From Streptomyces sp. SJL17-4 (GTDB lineage: Bacteria > Actinomycetota > Actinomycetes > Streptomycetales > Streptomycetaceae), in assembly GCF_036826855.1 (NCBI RefSeq), contig NZ_CP104578.1:1178001-1242000 (forward strand): a DNA stretch of 64,000 nt, in the 5' to 3' direction. Position 1 is the stretch's first letter. Each line of letters opens with the position of its first letter. A program made the translations under genes and the position numbers. The notes beneath the pieces are model-generated. The model was not told where the DNA came from. It ran no database searches and was given only the letters and a program-made list of their open reading frames with translations. Shown one piece after another: positions 52,451-61,508 of the stretch.

Positions 52451-53206
52451 TCAGGCGGTCAGCGTGAAATCGTCCTGCGAGAGGGTCTGATGGAGCGTGT
52501 CCGTCAGGCGGTCGGAGGCGATCTGGGCGTAGTGCTTGGTCTTCTCGACGCCGATGAAATCGCGGCCCTCCAGGAGGGCGGCCACGCCGGTGGAGCCGGA
52601 ACCGCAGGTGAAGTCCAGGACGGTGCCGCCCGGCGGGCAGATCTTCACCAGATCGCGCATCACCTCGACCGGCTTCTGCGTGATGTGCTGCCGGTTCTTG
52701 CCCGAGGGCTGCGAGGCCGAGTAGAGACCCGGGAGGTAAACGGGATTGCGGGCGCCGTCAATCGGACCATTGCTCGCCCACACGATGAACTCGCAGTTCT
52801 GCGTGAAACGGCCCTTCTGCGGGCGGGCCTGCGGCTTGTGCCAGGCCAGGACACCGCGCCACAGCCAGCCGGCCGCCTGGATCGCGTCGGTGGTGACCGG
52901 CAGCTGCCGCCAGTCGGTGAACAGCAGGGCCGTGCCGCCCACCTTCGTCAGCCGGTGGGCCTCGGTCATGATCTGGGTCAGCCAGAAGCCGTAGCTCCTT
53001 TGATCCATGTTTTCGCCGGGGAAGTCGGCCAGCTCATGGCCGGCGTCCGCGGAGGTGTACTTCTGGCGTGCGGTGCGGGAGGTGCGCTCCTTCGCGGTCC
53101 TGCCGCCGGAGTTGTACGGCGGGTCGGTGACGACCGCGTCCACACAGTCGTCCGGAAGGCCGGCCAGCACGCCGAGCGCATCGCCGTGATGCAGGGAAAA
53201 AGGCAA
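52451..53206 (-). CDS. site-specific DNA methyltransferase (β class)
   Basis: TTG 53206 gives 251 aa starting PFSLHHGDALGVL. The catalytic motif is D28-P-P-Y31, ahead of the SAM-binding motif DFTCGSGSTG near residue 205; this order marks the β class, which makes N4-cytosine or N6-adenine marks. There is no restriction endonuclease next to it, so it looks like an orphan plasmid methylase that may protect the element or mark its DNA. The ribosome site is weak. It is the first gene of the leftward string, 135 bases from the 53341 palindrome. Confidence 0.87.
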   Translation of the reverse strand: MPFSLHHGDALGVLAGLPDDCVDAVVTDPPYNSGGRTAKERTSRTARQKYTSADAGHELADFPGENMDQRSYGFWLTQIMTEAHRLTKVGGTALLFTDWRQLPVTTDAIQAAGWLWRGVLAWHKPQARPQKGRFTQNCEFIVWASNGPIDGARNPVYLPGLYSASQPSGKNRQHITQKPVEVMRDLVKICPPGGTVLDFTCGSGSTGVAALLEGRDFIGVEKTKHYAQIASDRLTDTLHQTLSQDDFTLTA

Positions 53207-53340
53207 AGAGGTACCCCGATTCGGGTCGCAGAAAAGGAAGAGGGAATCCCGGATCGCGAGGAAGAAGCACCGTCGTGGCGAATGCGGGCACAGGAAGGCC
53301 GGCACGCCGTACGAGGACGGTGGGCGAGTTCGGGAGCCAC

Positions 53341-53413
53341 ACTGTAGGGCACGATTCCCGGTTGACCCCGGCCACACGAGAAATTAGGTCAACCGGGAAT
53401 CGGACCCTACAGT
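53341..53413. promoter_or_regulatory. 73-bp inverted repeat between the divergent operons
   Basis: Outer arms ACTGTAGGG / CCCTACAGT (9 bp) and inner arms CGATTCCCGGTTGACC and its complement (16 bp) are symmetric about one centre, with only two mismatched pairs between them and a 19-base middle. TTGACC (53362-53367) with TAGGTC (53385-53390) at 17-base spacing could be a rightward promoter. The ATTCCCGGTT core is shared with 49347-49373. It could equally be a replication or recombination site. The 53414-53713 leader contains no other feature that I can identify. Confidence 0.7.
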
Positions 53414-53713
53414 CTGACCACCGCCCGGCCCGAACAGCCCGGCGGCATTCGCTCCCCCTGCCCTCATGGAGGCACCGCCATGTCCTGACCCGTCCGACCG
53501 ATGCCCCACACGGCGCCCCACCAGCGAGCGGCAACTCGCCCCGGCGCTCCTCGTGGGCTTCCCGATCACCTCACCCCGGCCCCTTTGCGTCCTTCTCACC
53601 ACGTACCAGCGCGGGCCGGGCTTCACCCGAAGGACTTTCGCTGTGACACAGCCGTACCCTCCCCTGCCCCGAACATCCCGTAGAGCCTCCGTCTCCTCGG
53701 GAGGCGCGCCGGA

Positions 53714-54832
53714 TTGAAGGGCATAGCCGCCGCCGTCGGCGTTCTGTGCCTGTCCCCTCTCTTTCTCGCCGCCGCCGCCGCCACGGCGGCTGCCGCCAGC
53801 AGCGCCGCTGCCCGCGCATCGCAGTGCGCCGTCGACGACGCGGTCGACGCCGACGCCGTCGCCCGGCAGGTCGCCGGGATCCTCGCCGGTGGCGGCGCCG
53901 ACCCGGCTATCCGCGTCGAGGGCCTGGAGCTGCCCGCCGAGCAGATCCCGCACGCCAAGACGATCGTCGCCACCGGGATCGCCATGAAGGTCCCCGACCG
54001 CGGCCAGGTCGTCGCCCTCGCGACCGCGATCCAGGAGTCCCGGCTGCGCAACTTGCGCTACGGGGACCGGGATTCACTCGGGCTGTTCCAGCAGCGCCCC
54101 AGCCAGGGCTGGGGCACACCCGAGGAGATCCTCGATCCGGTTCACGCCGCCACGAAGTTCTACGAGGGGCTCCTCAAGGTGGCGGGGTGGCAGCAGATGA
54201 CGCTCACCCAGGCCGCCCAGGCCGTGCAGCGCTCCGGCTTCCCGGACGCCTACGCCCAGTGGGAGCCGCTCGCCCGCGCCCTGCGGCAGGCGATCGCCGG
54301 CACCCTCCCCGAAGAAGGTGGCGGCGACGCAGCTGGTGCTCCGGACGGTGGCTGCCGGCCGGGCGAGGACAGCCCTGCCTGGGGGGAGATCCCTGAAGGC
54401 GCCGTCCCGGCCGGGTACGAGATCCCTCCCGACGCCTCGGCGAAGGCGCGTACGGCGATCGAATGGGCGATGCGCCAGCTCGGCACCCCCTACCAGTGGG
54501 GCGGCACCTGCGAAGACGCCCACGGCGAGGACCCGATGGGCCGCTGCGACTGCAGCTCCCTGATACAGCAGGCATACGACCGCGTCGGCGTCTCCCTCAC
54601 CCGGACCACGTACACCCAGGTCAACGAGGGCGTCCCGGTCCCGGTCAACGCGCTCAAACCCGGCGACCTGCTCTTCGCCCGTGGCAGCGCCACGGTCCCC
54701 GAGCACGTCGGCATGTACATGGGCGCAGGTCTCGTGATCAACGCGCCGCGCACGGGGCGTCCGGTGCGGATCGAGAAGGTCTCTGACTGGCAGATCCTCG
54801 CCGTCCGCCGCATCCCCGCTCTCCACTCCTAG
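53714..54832 (+). CDS. peptidoglycan hydrolase (transglycosylase-like plus NlpC/P60)
   Basis: TTG 53714 follows GGGAGG; 372 aa. An N-terminal hydrophobic signal or anchor is followed by a lysozyme-like domain with E108 (TAIQESRLRNLRYGDRDSLG). The C-terminal NlpC/P60 cysteine peptidase has C280 (CDCSSLIQQAYD) and H331 (PEHVGMYMG). Such two-domain wall hydrolases open the cell wall for conjugation machines (VirB1/TcpG role). It is the first gene of the rightward transfer operon. Confidence 0.88.
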   Translation: MKGIAAAVGVLCLSPLFLAAAAATAAAASSAAARASQCAVDDAVDADAVARQVAGILAGGGADPAIRVEGLELPAEQIPHAKTIVATGIAMKVPDRGQVVALATAIQESRLRNLRYGDRDSLGLFQQRPSQGWGTPEEILDPVHAATKFYEGLLKVAGWQQMTLTQAAQAVQRSGFPDAYAQWEPLARALRQAIAGTLPEEGGGDAAGAPDGGCRPGEDSPAWGEIPEGAVPAGYEIPPDASAKARTAIEWAMRQLGTPYQWGGTCEDAHGEDPMGRCDCSSLIQQAYDRVGVSLTRTTYTQVNEGVPVPVNALKPGDLLFARGSATVPEHVGMYMGAGLVINAPRTGRPVRIEKVSDWQILAVRRIPALHS

Positions 54833-55066
54833 CGCTCCCCGCCCCCACCCGGGCCACGGGCCGCTTTCACCGGCCGCCGCGAGCCGTCGTCGCCGCCGCG
54901 CGCCTTCTCCCCTTCTTCCCTTTCCCGCTGGGCCATCTGGCCTGCGCTCGCAAGGAGTTCGATCATCCCCGCCCTCGCTCCCCTCATCCATCTCACCGAC
55001 CGCGTCCTGTATCTCGCCTATGACCCCGGCGTCTCCCCGAAGGAGGGCGGTCTGCCGGGCCTGAGC

Positions 55067-55294
55067 GTGCTGCGCAACGTGGTCAACTCGATCAACTTGT
55101 TCGGGATCATCGCCGTGGTCGGCGCGCTCGCCGTCTCTCTGGGCGTGTGGGCCTGGGGCCACCACAGCGGCGGTCACCAGGCCGAGGCCAACGGCAAGAA
55201 GGGCGCTGTCGTCAGCGCGGGCGCCGCGCTCGGCCTGGGTGCCGCGAACGGCATCGTGGCCTTCTTCTCCGCGCTCGGCACACAGGTCCAGTGA
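55067..55294 (+). CDS. DUF6112-like small membrane protein, N-terminus probably longer
   Basis: From GTG 55067 the product is 75 aa with two hydrophobic helices (SINLFGIIAVVGALAVSLGV; VVSAGAALGLGAANGIVAFF). In frame upstream the sequence continues as LTDRVLYLAYDPGVSPKEGG-LPGLS, which belongs to this family's N-terminus. AAGGAG (54952-54957) sits seven bases before ATC 54965, so translation may begin at that ATC. Small two-helix proteins like this are VirB2/VirB3-size components of actinomycete transfer machines. The stop overlaps the next start (TGATG). Confidence 0.7.
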   Translation: MLRNVVNSINLFGIIAVVGALAVSLGVWAWGHHSGGHQAEANGKKGAVVSAGAALGLGAANGIVAFFSALGTQVQ

Positions 55295-55989
55295 TGGGCA
55301 AGCGCTCCCGCCCCCGCATGGGCGCCTCCGTCTCACACTGGCCTACGCCGCGGCGTGTCGCCGTCCTGGCAGCAGTCCTCGCCGTCCTGTTGACGGTCGC
55401 CGGCATCGCCGCCTACGTCACCCAGCGCGGCACCGGCCAGGACACCGGCCCGACCGCCCGGCCACCGGTCTCCGCCAGTCCCCCGGCAGCCTCACAACCC
55501 GGCAAGACGGCACCGGCATCGGGGACGGGAGCGGTCTCGCCGCCGCCGCGTCTTGCCGATCCGCTCGCCTACGGCCGGGCTGCGGCGGTGATGCTCTGGT
55601 CCTACGACACCCGCGCCACCACCCGTGACCAGCAGCTCGCTGGCATGCACGCCTGGATGACGACCGACACGAAGTACACCGACTGGGCCTCGATAAAGGC
55701 GCAGGTGCCCGATCCGCTGCTGTGGTCGCGGATGGGTGACAACGCCCAGTACGCCACGGCCACGGTCGCAGAGGCGCACTTCCCGTCGGCGTTCAAGGCG
55801 GCCCTGGCCGAGGACCCGGCGGCGCTGACCGAGGCGTACATCTACGCCGTCACCGTCACCGGCAAGCAGTCCATCGCCTGGAAGGACGGCGGTGGCGGCG
55901 CCGAGGACCGCTCGGTCACCCTCGCCGTCCAGTGCCGGCCCAGCGCCGACTGCGCTCTCGTCGCCATCGCCCCGAACACCGCCCCCTGA
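55294..55989 (+). CDS. single-pass conjugal transfer protein
   Basis: ATG 55294 overlaps the preceding stop; 231 aa. A basic N-terminus, one helix (AVLAAVLAVLLTVAGIAAYV), a Pro/Ser/Thr linker and an extracytoplasmic domain (YGRAAAVMLWSYDTRATTRD…) give the VirB8/TcpC-like layout. It probably scaffolds the transfer channel. The assignment rests on topology and position, not on a sequence motif. Confidence 0.7.
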   Translation: MGKRSRPRMGASVSHWPTPRRVAVLAAVLAVLLTVAGIAAYVTQRGTGQDTGPTARPPVSASPPAASQPGKTAPASGTGAVSPPPRLADPLAYGRAAAVMLWSYDTRATTRDQQLAGMHAWMTTDTKYTDWASIKAQVPDPLLWSRMGDNAQYATATVAEAHFPSAFKAALAEDPAALTEAYIYAVTVTGKQSIAWKDGGGGAEDRSVTLAVQCRPSADCALVAIAPNTAP

Positions 55990-56018
55990 CCCGCTGACCG
56001 AAAAGGAGGAGTCCGCCC

Positions 56019-57368
56019 GTGGACTTCTGCGCCCTTCCCGTCGCGGGAAAGCTGTGCGACGCGGCCGACGCGATCGACTTCGTCTCCGACCCGGGCAAGG
56101 CGATCACCGAAGGCATCGGCAACTGGATCGCCAAATCATGCGGCGAACTCGCCGCCGCATCGGCCGACCTGGCCGCCGAGGCCGTCAACACCACCACCAA
56201 GATCGACCTCAACGCCGGATGGTTCCGTGACAACTACGAGTTGCTGCTGCCGATCGGCCTGACGATCCTGGTCGCGACCTTCTGCGCCCAGCTCATCCGG
56301 GCCGCGGTGAAACGCGACGGCCAGGCCCTCGCCCAGGCGTTCACCGGCACCGCGTCCGGGGTGCTGTTCTGCTTCGCGGCCATCGCCCTGACCACGGTGG
56401 CGATCGAAGTCGTCGACGCCCTGTCCGACGGGTTGTTCGCCGCGGCGGGAACGTCGATCGAGGACGCCGTACGGCGGATGGTGAAGGTCTCCCAGATCGC
56501 CGCGATCTCCCCGCTCGGCTGGCTGGTGGCCGCCCTCGCCGCGCTCGGCGCCGCCGTCGGCGCGCTCCTCTACTGGTGCGTGATGATGGTCCGCAAGGTC
56601 GGCGTCCTCGTGCTCGTGACCCTGGCCGTCTTCGCCGGAGCCGGTGGCGGCTGGGAGGCCGCCCGCCGCTGGCGGCGCGGCTGGATCGAAGCGACGGCCA
56701 CCCTGATCGTCTCCAAACTCCTGATGACCGTGATCTTCCTGCTCGGCATCTCCGCGATGGGCAAGACCGACGCCGACGGCGGACTCGCCGCACTCGCCGA
56801 CGTCATGGCCGGCATCGTCATCATGCTCCTGGTCATGCTCTGCCCGTACGCCACCTTCAAGTTTGTGCACTGGGCCGCGGAGTCCACTGACGGTGAGACG
56901 CTGCACCGCTCCGGCGGGGCCGGAGCCCGGCTCGCCAAGCAGCACGCCGAGAACGCCACCCGCAAGGCGGCAGCCGCCGCAGCCACCGCCGGGACCGGAG
57001 GTGCCGCGGCCGGAGCCGGAGCGGCATCGCCCCAGGGTCCGGCCTCGGTACCGGGACAGTTCCCCGGCGACATCGCCGCCAGCCCCTCGGGCAGCGGCGG
57101 GGGTGGCGGCGGTACCAGCGGGTCCCCCGGCATGGACAAGGTCAAGACGGGCCTGGACCAGGCCGTGCGGTCGATGCCGACCAGCCCCGGCCAGGACGCG
57201 GGCAGTCCCTTCGGGAACGGCAGTGCCTCCGGCGACCCGAGTGCGGGTGCCACTCCGCGCAGCACGCAGGAGGCGCCGTCCCAGGGTGCGGGCGCTGTCG
57301 GCGCCGCGACCGGCTCCGGCTCGGGTGGCAGTCCGTTCACGACGCCGCCGTCCCCCGCAGGTTCCTGA
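56019..57368 (+). CDS. polytopic TrbL/VirB6-like transfer protein
   Basis: GTG 56019 follows AAAAGGAGGA, the strongest ribosome site of the operon. The 449-aa protein has six or so hydrophobic helices between residues 70 and 290 (ELLLPIGLTILVATFCAQLI; SPLGWLVAALAALGAAVGAL; MAGIVIMLLVMLCPYATFKF) and a long Gly/Ala/Ser/Pro C-terminal tail. This is the layout of VirB6/TrbL channel proteins of actinomycete conjugative elements. Confidence 0.8.
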   Translation: MDFCALPVAGKLCDAADAIDFVSDPGKAITEGIGNWIAKSCGELAAASADLAAEAVNTTTKIDLNAGWFRDNYELLLPIGLTILVATFCAQLIRAAVKRDGQALAQAFTGTASGVLFCFAAIALTTVAIEVVDALSDGLFAAAGTSIEDAVRRMVKVSQIAAISPLGWLVAALAALGAAVGALLYWCVMMVRKVGVLVLVTLAVFAGAGGGWEAARRWRRGWIEATATLIVSKLLMTVIFLLGISAMGKTDADGGLAALADVMAGIVIMLLVMLCPYATFKFVHWAAESTDGETLHRSGGAGARLAKQHAENATRKAAAAAATAGTGGAAAGAGAASPQGPASVPGQFPGDIAASPSGSGGGGGGTSGSPGMDKVKTGLDQAVRSMPTSPGQDAGSPFGNGSASGDPSAGATPRSTQEAPSQGAGAVGAATGSGSGGSPFTTPPSPAGS

Positions 57369-57451
57369 TCCTCACCCCTCTGCCCGGGCGGGACTCCAAA
57401 TCCCAGGTGTCCCGTCCGGGCCCGCCGCCCCGCTGCTGAAAGCCTTCTGCC

Positions 57452-58927
57452 TTGTCTGACCTCACGCTCACACCGCCAATGACGGTGAAGTTTCCGTCCC
57501 GGTCCCGGCGCGGGATCCTGCTCGGTCTCTCCCTCGCCCAGCTCTCCCTCACCGCCGCGGCCCTCGCCCTGCTCCTGGTCACCGTGGTGACCACCGGCCT
57601 GGCCGGCGCCTTCGCCCTCGCCCCGCTGTGGACAGCGGTCGCCGCGCTCGTGGCCGTACGCCGCAGCGGCCGGTCACTGATCGACTGGGCCCCGATCGTC
57701 GCCCGCTATGCGCAGCGGCGCCGCACCGGGCAGACCCTCTACCTCGCCCGCCCGGTCACCCGCCCCCGCGCCGAAGGAACCCTCCACCTGCCCGGCACGG
57801 CCGCCTCGATCAAGGTGGTCACCCCGGCCGACGGGCAGGCCGCAGCCCTGCACGACCCGCACCGTCAGACCCTCACCGCCGTCGCCCGTGTCACCAGCCG
57901 CGCCTTCGCCCTGCTCGACCCCGCCACCCAGAACTCCCACGTGCAGGCGTGGGGCCGGGCTCTGGCCGGTATCGCCCGCACCGGGCATATCGCCACCGTC
58001 CAGGTCCTGGAGCGGACCGTCCCCGACTCCGGCGACACTCTCACCCGGCACTGGACCACCCACGGCCGGCCCGATGCCCAGCTCGCCGGCCAGATCTACA
58101 GCGACCTCGTCGCCACCGCCGGCCCGGCCGCCGCCCCGCACGAGACCTACCTGGCGATCTCCCTCGACCTCAAGGCCGCCAAGCGCCTGATCAGTCAGGC
58201 CGGCGGGGGTCTTCCCGGCGCGTTCACCGTGCTCGGCCAGGCCACGGCCTCCCTCACCCAGGCCGCCCACAACGCCGGACTCACCGTCGGCGGATGGCTC
58301 AACGCCCAGGAGATCGCCGCCGTCATCCGCACCGCCTACGACCCCAAGGCACTGGCCGCGCTGCAGCAGTGGTCACAGTCCGGTCGCGCGGAGGCCGACC
58401 CCGCTGCCGCCGGGCCCGTCGTCCAGGTCGAGGAGCACGACCGGCTCATCACCGACACCGCCCGCCACGCCACCTACTGGGTCGAGAACTGGCCCCGCAC
58501 CGACGTCCTCGCCGGCTTCCTCCACCAGCTGCTGTTCACCGCCGGAGTGCGCCGCACCTTCTCCCTTATATACGTCCCCCAGGGGCTGGAGTCCGCGCTG
58601 CGCGACGTGCAGCGCACCAAGGCCACGATCATCGCCGACGCCAGCGAACGCGCGCGGCGCGGCCAGGTCGACTCCGAAGCCGACACGGTCGAGTACGGCG
58701 ACGTCAAGGAACGCGAACGGCAGCTGATCGCCGGCCACGCCGACGTCGCGATGACCGGCCTGCTCACCGTCACCGCCGACACCGACCAGGCCCTGGACGC
58801 CGCCTGCGCCCAGATCGAGACCGCCGCCGTCACCGCCCAGGTCGACCTGCGCCGCCTCGTGTACCAGCAGCCTGAGGCTTTCGCCCTGGCCGCCCTTCCC
58901 CTCGCCCGCACCGCCCAGGAGAAGTAG
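57452..58927 (+). CDS. SCO6880-type conjugation protein
   Basis: TTG 57452 gives 491 aa. Two N-terminal helices (GLSLAQLSLTAAALALLLVT; ALAPLWTAVAALVAVRR) lead to a large soluble domain with YWVENWPRTDVLAGFLHQLL and FSLIYVPQGLESALRDVQRT. It matches the SCO6880-like proteins that always accompany the VirB4-type ATPase in Streptomyces integrative elements. It probably serves as the VirB3/VirB4 N-terminal partner at the membrane. Confidence 0.85.
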   Translation: MSDLTLTPPMTVKFPSRSRRGILLGLSLAQLSLTAAALALLLVTVVTTGLAGAFALAPLWTAVAALVAVRRSGRSLIDWAPIVARYAQRRRTGQTLYLARPVTRPRAEGTLHLPGTAASIKVVTPADGQAAALHDPHRQTLTAVARVTSRAFALLDPATQNSHVQAWGRALAGIARTGHIATVQVLERTVPDSGDTLTRHWTTHGRPDAQLAGQIYSDLVATAGPAAAPHETYLAISLDLKAAKRLISQAGGGLPGAFTVLGQATASLTQAAHNAGLTVGGWLNAQEIAAVIRTAYDPKALAALQQWSQSGRAEADPAAAGPVVQVEEHDRLITDTARHATYWVENWPRTDVLAGFLHQLLFTAGVRRTFSLIYVPQGLESALRDVQRTKATIIADASERARRGQVDSEADTVEYGDVKERERQLIAGHADVAMTGLLTVTADTDQALDAACAQIETAAVTAQVDLRRLVYQQPEAFALAALPLARTAQEK

Positions 58928-58976
58928 GGCCACCACTTCCTTCCGATCCAGGCCACCGAAGAAAGACCCACCGCTC

Positions 58977-59387
58977 TTGGCCACCACCACGACCGACACC
59001 AGCGACGCCCACCCCTACCTGCGGGCCGCGACCGCCGGCATCCGCCACCACACCCGCGCCCTCACCCCGAGCGCACCCACCGACCGGCGGCACCTGGACA
59101 ACCTGCACGAGCACCTCACCCGCCTCCACCTCCTCCTCGACCAGCTCGCCGAAGCCGTACGGCCCGAACACCCCACCGCCGGACGGCACCTGGCCGCCGC
59201 ACACCTGCGGCTGTGGCAAGCCGCCACCGCTCTGCACGACGCCTTCCACACCCTGCCCGCCGCACCCGCCTGCACCCCCGACCGACTGCCCGACGGCCCG
59301 CTCGTCCTCACCATCTGCCAGCGCCACCTCGCCTCCGGCCACGCCATCCGCCGCAAGACCACCCCGGCCGACCACGGCACCGCCTGA
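58977..59387 (+). CDS. DUF6238-like small protein
   Basis: TTG 58977 gives 136 aa rich in His, Leu and Ala (DAHPYLRAATAGIRHHTRAL; LHEHLTRLHLLLDQLAEAVR). It is entirely helical by appearance. Small proteins of this pattern sit between the SCO6880-type and ATPase genes in Streptomyces elements. The role is unknown; a helical partner of the ATPase is plausible. Confidence 0.65.
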   Translation: MATTTTDTSDAHPYLRAATAGIRHHTRALTPSAPTDRRHLDNLHEHLTRLHLLLDQLAEAVRPEHPTAGRHLAAAHLRLWQAATALHDAFHTLPAAPACTPDRLPDGPLVLTICQRHLASGHAIRRKTTPADHGTA

Positions 59388-59413
59388 ACCCCGGCGCAGA
59401 AACGATCCCGCTC

Positions 59414-60928
59414 ATGTCCCGACACCGCCCCGGCCGCCGGGCGCGCCGCGCCTCGGCCAGCCCGCTGTTCACCCCGCACGGCGCCGACCGCACCAGCCGG
59501 CGCGCCGCCCGCAAACAGCTCGCCGAAGCCCAGGCCAAAGCCAAGGCCGCCGCCCTCAAGGACACCGCCGACGCCGCCGGCGAAGCCGAGATGCCCCCGC
59601 CGCTCTACCCTCCGACTGGACGTCCCGGCCCGGCCTCAGCGCGCGGCGGCCGGCTGCGGCTGCCCGCCCACCGGATGACCACCGCCACCGCCTCCGGCGC
59701 CTACCCGTTCCTCGCCGAAGGCGGCCTGGGCGCGGATGGCATCTACATCGGCCGCGACGTCCACGCCGAGGGATCCTTCGTCTTTGACCCTTTCGCCCTG
59801 TACGGGAAGGTCGAAGGGTTCACCAACCCGAACATCTTGTTGGCCGGGGTCATCGGGCAGGGCAAGAGCGCGCTGGCGAAGAGCTTCGCGCTCCGCTCGG
59901 TCGCCTTCGACTACCGCGTCTACGTGCCTTGCGATCCGAAGGGCGAGTGGACCCCGGTCGCCGCCGCGCTCGGCGGCACCTCCATCGCCCTCGGCCCCGG
60001 TCTGCCCGGCCGGCTCAACCCCCTCGACGCCGCCCCGAAGCCGCCGTCCGTCCCGGAGGCGGACTGGGCCGGCGAAGTCCGCAAGCGACGCCTGCTCCTG
60101 CTCGGCTCCCTCGCCCGCACCGTGCTCGGCCGCGACCTGCTCCCCATGGAGCACACCGCCCTCGACATCGCCCTCGACGGCGTCGTCCAGGCCGCGACTG
60201 CCGCCGGCCGGGCCCCGCTGCTGGGCGACATCGCCCACACCCTCGCCCAGCCCCACCTCCTCGACGCCGCCGCCGGCACCGTGTCCGGTCACCTCGGGGA
60301 CGCCGCTCGTGACCTCTCCCACGCGCTGCGTCGCCTCGTCCACGGCGACCTCGCCGGCATGTTCGACGCCCCCTCGACGGTGGCCTTCGACCCGGCGAGC
60401 CCGATGCTCTCCATCGACCTGTCCCGGCTCGGTGGATCCGGTGACGACACCGCGCTGGTGTTGGCCATGACCTGTGCCTCCGCGTGGATGGAGGCCGCCC
60501 TGACCGACCCCGACGGCGGACGGCGCTGGATTGTCTACGACGAAGCCTGGCGCCTCATGCGCCACCCCGGTCTCCTGCAGCGCATGCAGTCCCAGTGGAA
60601 GCTATCCCGCGGCCTCGGCATCGCGAACTTGATGGTCATCCACCGGCTGTCCGACCTGCTCACGGCCGGCGACGCCGGATCCCAGGGCCGAGCCCTGGCG
60701 GAGGGCCTTCTCGCCGACTGCTCGACCCGAATCATCTACCGGCAGGAGACCGACCAGGTCCATGCCGCCTCCACCCTCCTCGGCCTCACCTCCGTCGAGA
60801 CCGAAGCCATCTCCCACCTCACCCGCGGACGCGGCCTGTGGCGCGTCGCCGGCCGCAGCTTCGTGGTCCAACACCACCTCCACCCCACCGAACAGGCCCT
60901 GTTCGACACCGACGCCCGCATGCACTGA
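59414..60928 (+). CDS. VirB4-like conjugation ATPase
   Basis: ATG 59414 gives 504 aa. After a basic, disordered N-terminus, Walker A is GVIGQGKSALAKSF (K151) and Walker B is RRWIVYDEAWRLM (D376-E377). The segment GIANLMVIHRLSDLLTAG is the sensor region of VirB4/TraG-type ATPases. It powers transfer at the membrane together with the SCO6880-type protein. It is shorter than VirB4 because the N-terminal domain is carried by the separate protein. Confidence 0.88.
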   Translation: MSRHRPGRRARRASASPLFTPHGADRTSRRAARKQLAEAQAKAKAAALKDTADAAGEAEMPPPLYPPTGRPGPASARGGRLRLPAHRMTTATASGAYPFLAEGGLGADGIYIGRDVHAEGSFVFDPFALYGKVEGFTNPNILLAGVIGQGKSALAKSFALRSVAFDYRVYVPCDPKGEWTPVAAALGGTSIALGPGLPGRLNPLDAAPKPPSVPEADWAGEVRKRRLLLLGSLARTVLGRDLLPMEHTALDIALDGVVQAATAAGRAPLLGDIAHTLAQPHLLDAAAGTVSGHLGDAARDLSHALRRLVHGDLAGMFDAPSTVAFDPASPMLSIDLSRLGGSGDDTALVLAMTCASAWMEAALTDPDGGRRWIVYDEAWRLMRHPGLLQRMQSQWKLSRGLGIANLMVIHRLSDLLTAGDAGSQGRALAEGLLADCSTRIIYRQETDQVHAASTLLGLTSVETEAISHLTRGRGLWRVAGRSFVVQHHLHPTEQALFDTDARMH

Positions 60929-60941
60929 AGAACGCGATCCG

Positions 60942-61508
60942 ATGCTTTACGACACATCCGACTATCCGGAAGAAATTCGCATGACCAATCCGGAGAGCCT
61001 CCGAGGTCTGGCTCGAATGCTCGACCGCTCTGCCAACAGGCTTCCCCAGGCGGAAGACCTCAGACGCGGCACCGACATTACCCCCGGCCTCGACGAGGTC
61101 GCATCCAACGTCTCCTGGACGCTGTGGCAGATCACCAACGAACTGGTCGTCAGCTACAGCCGCGAGACCAGGCAGCCTCTGCCCCACGACGGCGCTCTGA
61201 ACGCCGCCGCCATCAGCGGGTGCGCGGCGCCCTTGGGCACGGCCCTGAAGCATCTGGGTTCAGCCGCCGACCGCCTCAGCTCGCACCACCACGTTCTCCG
61301 TCCACGAGCGACTGCTCCCTTCCAGGTTCCGGAGGACCTGCTGGCGTCCCTGCAGCGGGACATCAGCCGCGCTCGTACCGCAATTCGCCGGGCGGCAAGG
61401 CGGCTCCGGGAGAACGCCGTGCGGCTGCAGAGCGCGGGCACATCGCCTCTCGGCGGGTCCGGCACCGTGCCACTCCCCGTCGCCCCCGAGGCCCGACAGG
61501 CGGGCTGA
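60942..61508 (+). CDS. hypothetical helical protein (188 aa)
   Basis: ATG 60942 or ATG 60981 may be used; both have weak ribosome sites. The sequence is helical and amphipathic (GLARMLDRSANRLPQAEDLR; LLASLQRDISRARTAIRRAA) with a Gly/Pro tail. It follows the ATPase by 13 bases. GC content and codon bias are a little lower than in neighbours. The family is not recognised. Confidence 0.6.
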   Translation: MLYDTSDYPEEIRMTNPESLRGLARMLDRSANRLPQAEDLRRGTDITPGLDEVASNVSWTLWQITNELVVSYSRETRQPLPHDGALNAAAISGCAAPLGTALKHLGSAADRLSSHHHVLRPRATAPFQVPEDLLASLQRDISRARTAIRRAARRLRENAVRLQSAGTSPLGGSGTVPLPVAPEARQAG

